Origin: Hysterium pulicare CBS 123377 | Lineage: Eukaryota; Ascomycota; Dothideomycetes; Hysteriales; Hysteriaceae | Length of the DNA stretch: 64,000 nt | Direction: 5' to 3' | NCBI GenBank assembly: GCA_000467715.1 | Contig: AJFK01000735.1 | Location: forward strand, 1-64,000 | Shown here: positions 12,577-23,060 of the stretch, one piece after another | How positions within the stretch are numbered: the first letter of the stretch is position 1 | Layout of the letters: every line of letters starts with the position of its first letter | Notes under the pieces: generated by a model | Seen by the model: the letters and a program-made list of their open reading frames with translations, nothing else | Database searches by the model: none | Told to the model about the DNA's origin: nothing | Program-made: the position numbers and the translations under genes

Positions 12577-13974
12577 ATGCTCACCTTCCGCCGAGCATTG
12601 GTACTCTCAGCCGTCGTCCTCTGTTTCCTCTTCATCTTTCGATCCTCGCACTCTTCCTCCCCTCAACCTGCTCCGATAAGGAACGCCGACCAACTACCCA
12701 AGCCTGCGTCGCTTATTAGACAGCAAACGGAGGCTCAGCCCGCGCGGCAAGAAACAACAGAACCACCAAAATCAAAGCCCAAGCTGTCGTCATCATGGAA
12801 AGCACCAGGCAGCGATACGTACAATAGGAGACCAAAGACCCAGATGTCACTCGATGAGCTACGCAAACGGCCGTTGAGAGATCAACTTGAGTATCAGTTC
12901 CCATATGATGTCGATGCGAAGTTTCCCGCGTACATCTGGCAAACATGGAAGTACACACCTGCGTCAGGCGAGTTCGACGAGGTTTTCCGAGAAGCGGAGG
13001 CCAGCTGGACAATACTACATCCTACGTTTGTGCACGAAGTCATCACGGACACAGTCGCGGTGCACTTGATGCGTCATCTCTATGCCTCCGTCCCCGAAGT
13101 TATGGAAGCGTACAACGCACTGCCACTTCCCGTCCTCAAGGCTGATTTCTTCCGTTATCTCATCCTCCTCGCCCGCGGTGGAATCTACTCCGACATTGAT
13201 ACCGCAGCCCTGAAGTCCGCAACAGAATGGGTTCCCACCGACGTTCCACGAAACTCGTTTGGTATGGTCGTCGGCATCGAAGCCGATCCAGACCGTCCTG
13301 ATTGGCATGACTGGTATTCGCGGCGGATCCAATTCTGCCAATGGACCATCCAATCCAAACCTGGACATCCAGTTCTCCGCGAAGTAGTGGCCAACATCAC
13401 CGAGGAGACCCTCAAGCGAAAGGCTGAAGGACGACTTTCGAAAGACCACAAGGGGATTATCGAGTTCACCGGTCCTGCTCTCTGGACAGATATGATTTTC
13501 AAATTCTTCAACGATCCCGATTACTTCGATATGAGCACTAGCAAGGGTAACATTACATGGGAACATTTCACCGGCATGAAGACGCCTAAGAAAGTCGGCG
13601 ACGTCGTCATTCTACCCATTACTTCCTTCTCCCCTGGAATTCGTACGATGAACGCAGGCGAAGACGATGATCCCATGGCTTTTGTGAAACATAATTTCGA
13701 AGGTACGTTTTCCTCATCCTTTACCCTAGTCTGTGACGTTTTCCACGGCAACACAGCATTCGCGGTCATGAACACACGACGTCCTTCCGTCCCTGCTTCA
13801 TGTAGTGGTACATTTGTGTTCGTGGAACATGCAATATCCGCGCGTCTGGTACCGAGGTTGCCTATCATCTCCACATTTCCATCGTAATTCTAAGCGACGT
13901 TACTGATTCGTATTGCGTACACAGGGACTTGGAAACCAGAGCATCTACGCCATATCGGCGAGACGACCACTTGA
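12577..13974 (+). CDS. OCH1-like alpha-1,6-mannosyltransferase (glycosyltransferase family 32)
   Basis: Model: join(12577..13702, 13925..13974), 391 aa. The 222-nt intron ends ACACAG and the last exon encodes GTWKPEHLRHIGE before the stop. The start MLTFRRALVLSAVVLCFLFI is preferred over an in-frame ATG nine codons upstream, because it gives a short cytosolic tail and a signal-anchor as in Golgi type II transferases. The GT32 hallmarks follow: PAYIWQTWK, then LKADFFRYLILLARGGIYSDID, where the DXD of SDID (around residues 206-208) binds Mn2+ and nucleotide sugar. OCH1-type enzymes start the outer chain on N-glycans in the early Golgi. Fungi carry several paralogues, so this may be an OCH1-like relative rather than the main OCH1. 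Confidence 0.88.
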
Positions 13975-14699
13975 GCGATACAAATAACCTCTTCTCCTCT
14001 TTTCAGCAACCTGCGGAAACACGGCCGCAAGACAAATCATGCAGTGCAATGGTATCATAACAGGGTTTATAGACAGGATTGGAGTGCTTTCGGACCGGAA
14101 CACATGTTTTCATTCAGCATTCTCTGCAAGGGAGAAGAACACGGCATCATAAAAAGTTTGGAAAATGAGCAAGCGAGCAAGCGAGCGAGCATGGCATTTT
14201 CGTCAGTCTACGGCAGCACACGCTTGTCTTCAAGTGCTGAAGACAGGTCTGGTATATGATCTCTGAACCAGTGGGATCGGCGTCTCGGTATTATATTTTC
14301 GTTTTCGGAAGGAGGGGTTTCGGCATGTCGGGCTGTTTCGTTGTAAGATACATATGGGGTGTGGAGCGTTGAAAATATGAGCCCTGGCTGAAAATGCCAT
14401 AGATTACCATGTGCGAATGAACACACAAATGAGTATATTCGTGCCGGAAGGCACTCGACATGAATTCTTTCCTGATTTCCTATATGAGTGCACACGGGGG
14501 TGTCATGATTCGTTCGTTTTTCGGAGGATGCTACCAACAGCTTTGCCATCAGCCTACTTACAAAGATGGTTTGGACTTGGAAAGGCATTAAAGCTAGGTG
14601 CCATCCTTAAGGTGATTCGGAACTATCATATGGGATAAGTACTCTCTAGACTTGTACAGCTGAGGGAGTTCGTAGTATGACGAAAAATAATGTCCGCAG

Positions 14700-14780
14700 T
14701 GTTTAAAAAAGCTATGGAGAAAAGCTACTTAACGAGAAAAGCTATGGGAAAAAGCTATCCAAAGAATACTATCCAAAGCA
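14700..14780. repeat. Short imperfect tandem repeat (AAAAGCTATGG-like)
   Basis: The word AAAAGCTA followed by TGG, CTT or TCC occurs four times within about 60 bp, separated by short A/G-rich spacers. The function is unknown. Confidence 0.6.
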
Positions 14781-15249
14781 GATCTACCCCCTCCGCCCCG
14801 CCCCCCAAAAAAACAGGCCGACTCGACCTCCTCCATCACTCCTCCTCGACAGCAAGTGCTTTCAACAAAACCTGCAATTCCAGCAAATCTTCCCGGAAGC
14901 GCTTCTTCCAAGACAAGTTCAACTAGAGTACACGATCCATTGGAGACAGCAAGGCCATGGAATCCTTGCTCTGCTATTCGTAGATGTCGGGTGACAAGAT
15001 GTAGAATATGAGTAAAAGTGTATCCATTGACAGTGTTAAAGGATAGAAAAAACTCTATCCATTGGTTACCCCGAACCTAGCACAAAATGTAGCTCCTCTT
15101 AGATGCAACTACTTCCGGGACGCTTTTCTCGGGGTTTGAGGACTATTGGGGAAGCGAAAAGTCTTAAGAAGGGGTGTTTTCATGAAGGATTTTAAGTTTC
15201 TGGTTACGTAGGTAGGCAATAAATGATTTACAGTATAACAAGTCAGAGA

Positions 15250-15402
15250 CCCTTCAGTACTTCATGAAGTATAAGATGAGAAACGAAAAGGAAAGATGCT
15301 CCAAGTCAGCATTTGCGCTTGGCAGATTAGGAAACTATTCCAGTACTCCGCGAAGTAGTATAAGATAGAAATCAAAAGGAAAAGATCTCCGTGTCAGCAT
15401 AT
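15250..15402. repeat. Two direct repeats with palindromic core
   Basis: Copy one begins near 15252 and copy two near 15338. Each reads CAGTACT, then a palindromic element (TACTTCATGAAGTA in copy 1; a less perfect TACTCCGCGAAGTA in copy 2), then TATAAGAT, an A/G-rich block and GTCAGCAT. The copies are about 87 bp apart and differ by substitutions and small indels. Confidence 0.7.
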
Positions 15403-15557
15403 ATGAGTAACCATATCATCCAAGAATCGTACTTCCATCGGGTATCTTCAACTCCTTCTCAAATCTCCCTCCACAGCCTTTTCCATCAGGCCAGCATATC
15501 CTCGTCTCATATCAACCTAATTTATTCCCAGGATCCCCTATTTGAGGAGTCGATCGC

Positions 15558-16088
15558 CTACTTCCTCCTCGTATCCCACGCCCCAAATATAGCCTCAATC
15601 ATGCGGTAGAGTGTATCTCCAAGGGTGGGCCGACGGTCATCCTTATCAGAAGCATGCGAATGCTTATGTCCATCGTGAAGGCTCCGCCGACTATGATGCG
15701 ACTCATAGCTCTCGCGTCTTGGGTGGTGTGAGTGGTGTGAATGATGTGACTCGTGGCTCTCCCTCCGTCCGTAATCAGCTGGTTGGGCGTATTCCTGCTG
15801 TTGTAGAGCTTGAACTTGGAGGTTCGGAGGCGGTGCCATGGGTGAGAGGTAGGTTGTTAGTTGGCCCTGTGGGGCGGGAGGCGGTTGTTGATAGGGTGTT
15901 AATTGCGATTGGGCTGCCGGAGGTGGTTGCGCGTATGGGTCGGCGTATTGAGGTTGTGGAGGCGCGTATTGGGCTTGCTGGGTATAGGGGTTTTGTTGTG
16001 GTGGTGGATAGGTTGGTTTGCGCTGGGCTTGTGGTGGTGGGAGAGGGGCATTGGCGTAGTAGGTTGGCTCGTATGTTTGTGAGGACAT
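15558..16088 (-). CDS. Pro/Gln/Tyr-rich and His/Ser-rich hypothetical protein
   Basis: Single exon, 176 aa, starting MSSQTYEPTYY. The first ~100 residues are low-complexity Pro/Gln/Tyr/Ala (PPPQAQRKPTYPPPQ). The middle is His/Ser/Arg-rich (HESHHSHHSHHPRRESYES). The protein ends in a compact segment RPTLGDTLYRMIEAIFGAWD followed by TRRK. The last ~25 residues are the only ordered-looking part and are probably the conserved part. No signal peptide or membrane segment is seen. The function is unknown. Confidence 0.72.
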   Translation of the reverse strand: MSSQTYEPTYYANAPLPPPQAQRKPTYPPPQQNPYTQQAQYAPPQPQYADPYAQPPPAAQSQLTPYQQPPPAPQGQLTTYLSPMAPPPNLQVQALQQQEYAQPADYGRRESHESHHSHHSHHPRRESYESHHSRRSLHDGHKHSHASDKDDRRPTLGDTLYRMIEAIFGAWDTRRK

Positions 16089-17259
16089 GGTGAGTGTATG
16101 TAGCGCCTGGCAAGTTTATATGTTGGTAGGAATTGGGTGGGGTGATGTTGGTCTGACTCGAGAGGGTGGAATGCTCGTGCCTAATGCGGTCGTAGAAGTG
16201 TCGTCCAATTGTTCAGATATCTTGTTACGTGATGCTGCAAATAATTACGTAGAGTGGTTTACTGCCAAATTTATGAGATGCCGACAGAGTTGCGAAGAGC
16301 AGACGCAATGGAATGTTGGAAGCGAAAAGATGCGGAGGTTAGGGTGAAGGCTACTATATTAGCAGAGAGGATACTTGATTCCCTCCAAGGCTGTGAAGGC
16401 TTCTTATCTACGGCCACGGCACGTACTATATCGTTCTACAAGGGAGCCTGATCTGGCGGTGTTAGGGTTCAGCCTTGGTGTCTTGCGCATCCGTGAAGAA
16501 GGCTGGCCGGCCCAATCAGCAAACGCGCATCGAGTCGCTTGGCAAGGCACGTGAGCCAAGAAGTGCTCCAACTGCTCCATGTTGGGAAATGACCGGAAAA
16601 GATGCACGGCCGATGATGTAAGAGGATGTCGAAGAGTGCCTTGGCAAAGACGTGATAGCCGTGGTCCGGTGTGAATGTTGGGGGCCTTCGGGAGGGCGTG
16701 CGAACGGCTGTGATGAGCCCGAGTGCCTGGCATTAGCCTTGGAGCATGGTGGGAGGGTGAATGTGCAGGCTGTTCGCTGCAGAAGCGGGCCACTCACACT
16801 TTCACTCTGTCACATGGAACGAGCGACGAGGCGGTGGTGGCTTACATAACTCCCATTTCACCGCCTCAACCATCTCCCATCTCTTGCCTTGTGCCTTCGT
16901 TCCACATCACCAAGAGAGCATTTGCCTCCCCCAAGGCTGTTCGTAAGCTTCTGCGTGCTCGGCAGCATCCATATCCATTCCACACGTCACATTCCCTCTA
17001 ACGTCAACCGTGATCCGATTGCCAAGATGCACCGCCTCAACACCGCCGATGACGCTTGCCAAACAAAGGTATCGCGGGGCAGGCACAGCCCACCCATGGC
17101 TTTGGAGGGCGTTCAGGCTGCCGCATGGATTGAAAAGCAGGGCAAAGAACTACTCCTTCGGCACTGTCTTCTATCTTCTAGGCTCGTTCGCTTTCTGCTT
17201 GCCTTACTGGTTGCCTTGTAGAACCCATAACACAGCTCTATCAAACTCCTACGACGACA
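16089..17259. promoter_or_regulatory. Intergenic region including the annexin promoter and leader
   Basis: About 1.2 kb between the divergently transcribed Pro/Gln-rich gene and the annexin gene. The right half is C/T-rich, as in fungal leaders. The many short ORFs here show no family motif. Confidence 0.45.
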
Positions 17260-18941
17260 ATGTCTTACTATCCACCGCCTGGAGGGCAGCAAGGAGGTTA
17301 TCCTCCATATCAAGGCCGTAAGTCCTTTCGCCTCCTAGTTATTACCATACACGACAGTCTGGCTGCACGGCTTTTGGCATACAGTCGAAGCGCCCTGCCT
17401 CCCGTCCCAAGTCGAGTACCAAGTCGAAGAACCAAGGGGGAAGCTCGTACATTTCGAAAAGTCATCCAGAGCGCTTCGCAGAGCACAGATTGCTCCGTTT
17501 CCCACAACCATCTTGATATGAATGGGCATGCGCATCTTCTGGCGCCCCCAAACGCTTCTACCTACCGTGCACCGTCCTATTCAGAGCTAACTATTTGACA
17601 AAAGAGCCTCCTCCGCAAGGATATGGCCAACCACCACAAGGACAATATCCTCCACCATCACAATCTCCATATCCGCCTCAACCGCAAGGTTATTACGGTC
17701 AACAACCCCCTCCCCCGCAGGGTTATAATGCCCCTCCGCCGGGCCAATATGGCGCTCCTTCCCCCCAGCCAGGCTACTACAACCAGCCACCACCTCCTCA
17801 GCAAGGTTACAATGCTCCTCCGCCAGCTCAATATGGATCTGCTTCACCTCAACCAGGTTATTACAATCAACCACCGCCTCCCCAACAACAGTTTGGAGCT
17901 CCGCCTCCGGGCCAGTACGGAGCACCCCCACAACAGCAATATCCACCGCAGGGGCAGTACGGGGCACCTACGCAGCCAACGCCCCCTTCGCTTGGATACG
18001 TACCCAATCAAACCGCACCAATGGACGTATCCCGCGAAGTTGAGGGTCTACACAAAGCGATGAAGGGTTTTGGAACCAATGAAAGGGAGCTGATTCGAAT
18101 ATTGTCCAAACTCGACCCCATTCAAGTCAACACCGTCCGCGCAGCATTCAATCAACGCTTCATGAAAGACCTCGTCAAGGAAATCCAGGGTGAGACTTCT
18201 GGATACTTTGAAAAGGGGCTGGTGGCGATCGTGCGCGGCCCACTAACTCAAGACGCCCATGTTTTATACGAGGCCATGAAAGGTCTCGGAACCAAGGAAG
18301 CTGCATTGAACGATGTACTCCTCTGCCGCAGCAACGCCGATATCAACGCCATAAAAGCAGAATACCAACATCTCTTCAAGAGGTCACTAGAATCCGATCT
18401 CCGAGGCGATCTTTCCGCAGCCACAGAACAGTTGTTCGTCATGGTCGTTTCTGCGCGGAGAAACGAAGACTCTGCGCCCGTTATTCCGCAACAAGTTGAC
18501 GCAGATATAAACGAGTTACAGCGCGCGATTGGGAATCTTCTCAGCAAAGACGCACTGCAGACCTGCCAGATCTTAACATCACGGAGCGATGCGCAGATCC
18601 GGGCAATAAGTCAAGGCTACCGCCAGAAGTACAGCAAATCTCTAGAAAGCGTGATCAAAGGCCGATTCTCGGGACACATGGAAGACGCACTCATGCTCAT
18701 CCTGGCAAGAGCAAACAACAAGGCGCTCAGTGACGCCGAACAGCTAGAGGCTTCTATGGCCGGCCTGGGCACGAAGGATGAGCTACTAGTTAACAGAGTC
18801 GTCCGCTGCCATTGGAGTAAGCAACACATGGCCCAAGTGAGGGACGAGTATAAGAGGAAATACCATAAAGACTTGATCGGCCGCATCAAGGGGGAGACGA
18901 GGGGCGATTACGAGAGGTTGATGGTTGCTTGTGTTGAGTAA
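17260..18941 (+). CDS. Annexin
   Basis: Model: join(17260..17317, 17605..18941), 464 aa. The 287-nt intron starts GTAAGT, has branch GCTAAC and ends CAAAAG. Residues 1-~158 form a Pro/Gln/Tyr/Gly-rich head of degenerate YGxPxPxxGYYNQPPPP-like repeats. The annexin core follows from MDVSREVEGLHKAMKGFGTN with four repeats. Type II calcium loops are seen in repeat 1 (KGFGTNE), repeat 2 (KGLGTKE) and repeat 4 (AGLGTKDE). Repeat 3 (AIGNLLSKDA) lacks GxGT and probably does not bind calcium. Annexins bind acidic phospholipids in a Ca2+-dependent way and act in membrane traffic. The head should be flexible and may drive self-association. Confidence 0.95.
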
Positions 18942-19464
18942 AAATACTCATGCAATTCCACTCACCACCTCCCTCCTTTTTTTGACATGGACTTGTCTTT
19001 TCTCCTCTTTCTTCTCTTCTTTGTTTATCCTATTTTTCTTTCTAGTATTGTGTATGCTAAGTGTTCCTTGCTTTTAGTCACAGACTCGGTTTCCGTCTCT
19101 GCGTTCCGAAATTTCACAGCGTGTTCGATCAAGTGGACTGCTCGCTCGCCAGTATAGAAGACCTAGCGCGACTTGTTGATACAGGTTGGGACTCTCACAT
19201 ATTATGGATGACATTCAAGACCGACATAGGTTTGTCTTGGAGTATCAAATTAGTTTCCTCATCCATCACGCTCAAGCATCTTCCCGAAGGGATTCCACTA
19301 CCACCTATTCTAGAGGATTGAAATTCTTGTTTCGTTGAGCTTGTTTCTAGTAGTTGAGTACAGGACTTCATAGTTGAATTCTGGATTAATTTTCATGCAG
19401 TTTTTGAAAATTTCTTTCCGCCTCTTCGAGCACGTGATGTGATTTTGCTATGGATTTTCCCTAA
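18942..19464. other. 3' flank of annexin and intergenic DNA
   Basis: A T/C-rich 3' region, then sequence without a recognisable gene. It is the start of a gene-poor tract that continues to 24374. Confidence 0.45.
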
Positions 19465-19530
19465 GCTCAGTCATCCCTCCACCGCCATTTCGATCCCCCG
19501 CTCTCGATTCTTACAACACGCATATATATC
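19465..19530 (+). promoter_or_regulatory. Promoter-like module A
   Basis: An AP-1-like word GCTCAGTCATCC (19465-19476) lies about 48 bp upstream of a TATATATA element (19522-19529), followed by a C/T-rich stretch. The nearest downstream ATG opens only a ~45-codon frame (near 19610). Confidence 0.45.
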
Positions 19531-19970
19531 CCTCATTCCCTCATCTCTTTCTCTCCCTCACGCAACTTCGAACAGCACCACTTCAAAGTTCCAATCACAA
19601 ATATCAGCCGATGACAAGGTGCTTCGCTTGGACTTACTCCGCTTGTCGAGCTGTAGAACAAAAATCAATGAACGCCATCGGCGAATGTGCGACTCAGCCT
19701 GGGCTGTTTCTCAACAGTGACTCTCTCATTCAAGATGCATGGAGATGAGCTGGGGTCAAAACAAGACCAAAGAACGCAATATTATGGGGGAAGTTTGCGA
19801 AAGGCCGAAATTGAGGGCTTGAGGTTGACTTCTTGATGACGGGCATGAGAATGACGGGCATGAGAAGATAATGATTATCACAAACTTTATTAGAGCTGAA
19901 CAGTAAGGAGGGTTTCCTATGTCATTTCATCCACCACCAAAACCTCATTCTACGTCGCTTTCCTTCATTC

Positions 19971-20016
19971 GCTGAGTCATCGACTGCATTTTCTCTCCTC
20001 TCCAACATATATAAAG
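19971..20016 (+). promoter_or_regulatory. Promoter-like module B
   Basis: GCTGAGTCATCG (19971-19982) lies ~25 bp before CATATATAAAG (20006-20015), followed by a C/T-rich leader. Only short ORFs follow (9 and 25 codons). Confidence 0.5.
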
Positions 20017-20336
20017 TTCTCTTTCCCTTCCTTCGTCTCCGTTCCTACACCACAAGCCCTTCCCGAGCCACTGTCCAAAAGCGCATGCAGAAGAACCAAA
20101 TGTCCTGCTCGTGATGAAAGTGTCATTGTATGGTCCGCCAATCCATACTTTCATGCCATTCCTAGATGAACTCTGGTGTTCTCGGGTCTAAAAGAGTGTA
20201 GAGAATGATTTCATGTCGTTCCGGGGGGCGAGAAGAGTTGGGGATGCTGGACTATGGTGGCAAGTTGTTTTGTAAAGTGGACATAAGCTGTTGAGTCCCT
20301 TGGCTGAAGAGCCAACTGTAGGCCTACGTCTACTTT

Positions 20337-20380
20337 CCTACGTCTACTTCCCTACGTGCATGTAGGGAAGTAGACGTAGG
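20337..20380. repeat. Perfect 19-bp inverted repeat
   Basis: The left arm CCTACGTCTACTTCCCTAC (20337-20355) and the right arm, its exact reverse complement (20362-20380), are separated by six bases. A partial extra copy of the left arm lies just upstream (20323-20336). Three CACGTAGG-like units follow to about 20400. The DNA could form a cruciform, or a transcript a stem-loop. Confidence 0.9.
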
Positions 20381-20610
20381 CACGTAGGCACGTAGGAACG
20401 CAGGGACTTATCAAGGGTGGGAAGAGTAAGTAATGATGGCGAGCTTTATAGTTTGCCGTGATGGTGGAGAGTATGAAATGGGAGTATGTTTTACCATCAG
20501 TCTGTCCGCATACCGTTCTTGCGACGCAAAATTTGTTTCCTACTGCCAACAGAGCCCTGTGAGGTTCCATGGAACAGCAATCGCCTCACGTTTCGATCCA
20601 GTGTCTTCGC

Positions 20611-20656
20611 GCTTAGTCATCCGCTGCTGCTCCACTGCCCAAAATATCTATAAAAG
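20611..20656 (+). promoter_or_regulatory. Promoter-like module C
   Basis: GCTTAGTCATCC (20611-20622) lies ~26 bp before CTATAAAAG (20648-20656), with a long C/T-rich leader. The first ATG downstream opens only a 9-codon frame. Confidence 0.5.
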
Positions 20657-21191
20657 CCTTCCTCTCCCTCTCAATTTCCCTCTTTTCTTCACAGAACAGA
20701 AGTTTGACTACCGACCACGTCGAAGCAAGAGGGTAATGGTTGTGCGGGAGGGCCTCCACTCCTAGCTCGCTCGGAGTCTAAAATAAATCTTCGAGGAACA
20801 GCAGAATGGAGTGGCTTGGTCTCTTGTGTTGTCTCCCAACGTAACAACACGTCAGGCTGATGGGGAGTTGGATGGTCGGAAAAAGCTCGAGGATCACATC
20901 GTGGAATGCGGACTGGAGTATGGGATTCGTAGTCCGTCATACAAAGTAGGGAGTCTGATGATGCGGAAGTCTGCTTGAGTATGCTTTATACTTTCCTTCC
21001 ATGTCTGTCGCTGGGTGGATAGAGGGAATGGGGGTGAAAGTAAGAGGAGATAGAGGATTACGATGTCGTGGTCAGAGGAGACAAGCAGTAAGTAGTATTT
21101 TTGAGGTTGATGATGAATTTCACTGATGCTTGGAGATATGTATTACCACTAAGGTGAACTTTTTCGATAAACCCCGCGGAAACCTTCCTCT

Positions 21192-21200
21192 TCTATATAC
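21192..21200 (+). promoter_or_regulatory. TATA-like element with CT-rich surroundings (module D)
   Basis: TTCTATATAC sits in a C/T-rich context like modules A-C and E, but without a clear AP-1-like word upstream. It is the weakest member of the series. Confidence 0.3.
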
Positions 21201-21642
21201 CTACAAGGCTTCCATCTTCGCCTCACCACCACTCCGCGAATCCCAACATAAATTGGACCTCCGAGCAGTTGAGGCATTCGCCTTCCATTCACGACTTCTG
21301 GAGTCGAGCATTGTATGTGTCTAGACATGGAGTTGGTAAAGAATGTGGTCGCCGCTCAGACCAAACTACCCATCAAGAGGTGTCCGATAATTTTGTGAAT
21401 CACCACAATCTTTCTCCATCGCGTCGGTGTCCATACCACTGAACGACCACGGAATCCGCCGTTGAGAGAGGGAATCCAGATCCAGAGAACACATTACCCC
21501 ATTATCCTTGGGTTTATGACGTATAATGTGCTGGCACTCTTAGCGTCGGTAGAGAGGTCGCAAAGTTGTGTCGGAGTAAGTAGAAGGAGATGAGGCGGCT
21601 TTATTAGATGAGCTCTCGGAAGAGAGCACGTGCAGTCAGAGA

Positions 21643-21686
21643 GTGACTAATACCTTACTGGGCTTCTCTCGGTATCTATATAAAGC
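21643..21686 (+). promoter_or_regulatory. Promoter-like module E
   Basis: GTGACTAAT (21643-21651, an AP-1-like site in the opposite orientation) lies ~25 bp before CTATATAAAG (21676-21685), then a C/T-rich leader. The first ATG (near 21766) opens a ~39-codon frame. Confidence 0.5.
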
Positions 21687-22212
21687 TTGTTCGATTCTTT
21701 CGCTCTTCTCTTTCCTCACAAAATCCTAGAAAGGGTGGGTCTAGAATCACTCACCCTGAAGAAACAATGGTCTTGTTCGTTGGTATCTGCGGACCGCAGC
21801 TGAAAAAAGTTGTGCTTCGAATGGTCTCCATAAGCTGTTCTTCACTAGACAGATGGGGTCGGGCTGTTGGCATCATCATAATCTGACACAGCTTCTAATG
21901 GTGGTGTTGGTTTGAGTGGATTGTTCAAGCTCTTGCTGGGACCCAAGTTCATGGGAGATGAAATATCTTCGGAGTCGAAGAAGCTCGGAAGATACATGAA
22001 GAGCATTAGTAAATGGCGATAGTGATGCTCATAGAATGAGTTCGTTGCAGGTCTTCGGCTTTTAGGAAGCTTCCTGCCGTATCGTGCGTCCATCCTTATG
22101 AGGTAGGAGGTATGTCATATCTGAAGGGGGGGATGCGAAGAATAGAGTTGAAGGCGAGGTTCCAAGAAAGGATACTTTTGGCAAGATGTGGTGACTTCTT
22201 AAATATTGTCAG

Positions 22213-22468
22213 AGAAGCTAGGCTTGTCGGAAGATTTCCTTCTTCTCATGTTGTGCGACTTCTTGGATTTTTTTAAAGAAGCTGAGCTTCTCGGAAGATT
22301 TCCTTCCCTTCCAATTCCGCGACTTCTTGAAATCCGTCTCAGAAGCAACGCTTCCGAGAACGAATACTTCCCCTCATATTCTACGACTTCTTAAAATCCG
22401 TCTCAGAAGCCGCGCTTCCGAGAACGAATTTTTCCAATTGTATCACTTTGGAAGCGCTTCTTCTATGG
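22213..22468. repeat. 64-bp tandem repeat array (locus 1)
   Basis: Four units start at 22213, 22277, 22341 and 22405, exactly 64 bp apart. Each begins with a small hairpin AGAAGC-NNN-GCTTC followed by TCGGAAGA or CGAGAAC. Each of the first three contains GCGACTTCTT or a close variant, and the second and third end AAATCCGTCTC. Related units occur in inverted orientation at 58489-58790. Confidence 0.85.
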
Positions 22469-22494
22469 ATATTCTTTTCAACTGTTAGTAAAGA

Positions 22495-23060
22495 GGTTTT
22501 TTAATGATAGCCTGAACAACTTCTCTTCCTTTCGCATAACTTGCTTTGAAGCGAAGCGCTTGTTCATCCCATCGCAAATCACGATCAAACTTTGTACCTA
22601 GAGTGGAGGGGAGGTTAGCGCCTTCCGCGAACGTCCATTCTCTGCTTCACCAAGTAATCAGAACGTCAAAGGGTTTAAGAAGAAAGGCTATCTCATTGAT
22701 GGATATTTGCTCTACAGCTATCAGTGAGGGTATCCCTTCGCCAGTATATCCAAGGCACGAGTCCAGTTCTGGCAGGTGGACAGAGCCAATAAACCTACCA
22801 CCGTTCCAGAAGTCTGGGGTATAAATACGCTTGCCCCCACGTTCCAAGCTCTTTCAACAGATGGCTGCCAGGGCCCTTACTGCTCCCATCTGATAACGGA
22901 CGTTTCGAAGAAGAGATCTTACGATGAAGAAGTTTCGGCGTCCTTGGATTCCTGGAAACCGCTATCACGATCCAAGTAACCTTTGAGTGGTTCAGTGCAA
23001 GCTTTGTACGTGCTGTAGCGGGTGGCATTCCTATAAAGATTCCCACAAGCTTCACAGATC
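22495..23060 (-). pseudogene. Protein-like fragments of an unrecognised gene, possibly degenerate
   Basis: On the minus strand one frame reads a compact domain-like stretch (…FWNGGRFIGSVHLPELD, GYTGEGIPSLIAVEQIS, FLLKPFDVLITW). A second frame, after a plausible acceptor CTCTAG, reads FDRDLRWDEQALRFKASYAK and ends at 22495. An intron-like segment (GTGAAG…GCTAAC…CTCTAG) lies between them, but the phases do not join cleanly. This suggests either a multi-exon gene I cannot resolve or a decayed one. I do not recognise the family. Confidence 0.35.

Larger units (their letters stand above)
13975..15557. other. Intergenic tract with small local repeats
   Basis: No gene recognised. It contains an AAAAGCTATGG-type short tandem repeat (14700-14780) and a pair of ~65-bp direct repeats with a palindromic core (15250-15402), listed separately. 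Confidence 0.5.

Noticed and set aside
15611-16093. 160-codon plus-strand frame opposite the Pro/Gln-rich gene
   Set aside because: Shadow of the minus-strand gene; Val/Gly/Arg-rich as expected from the complement of Pro/Gln/His codons.
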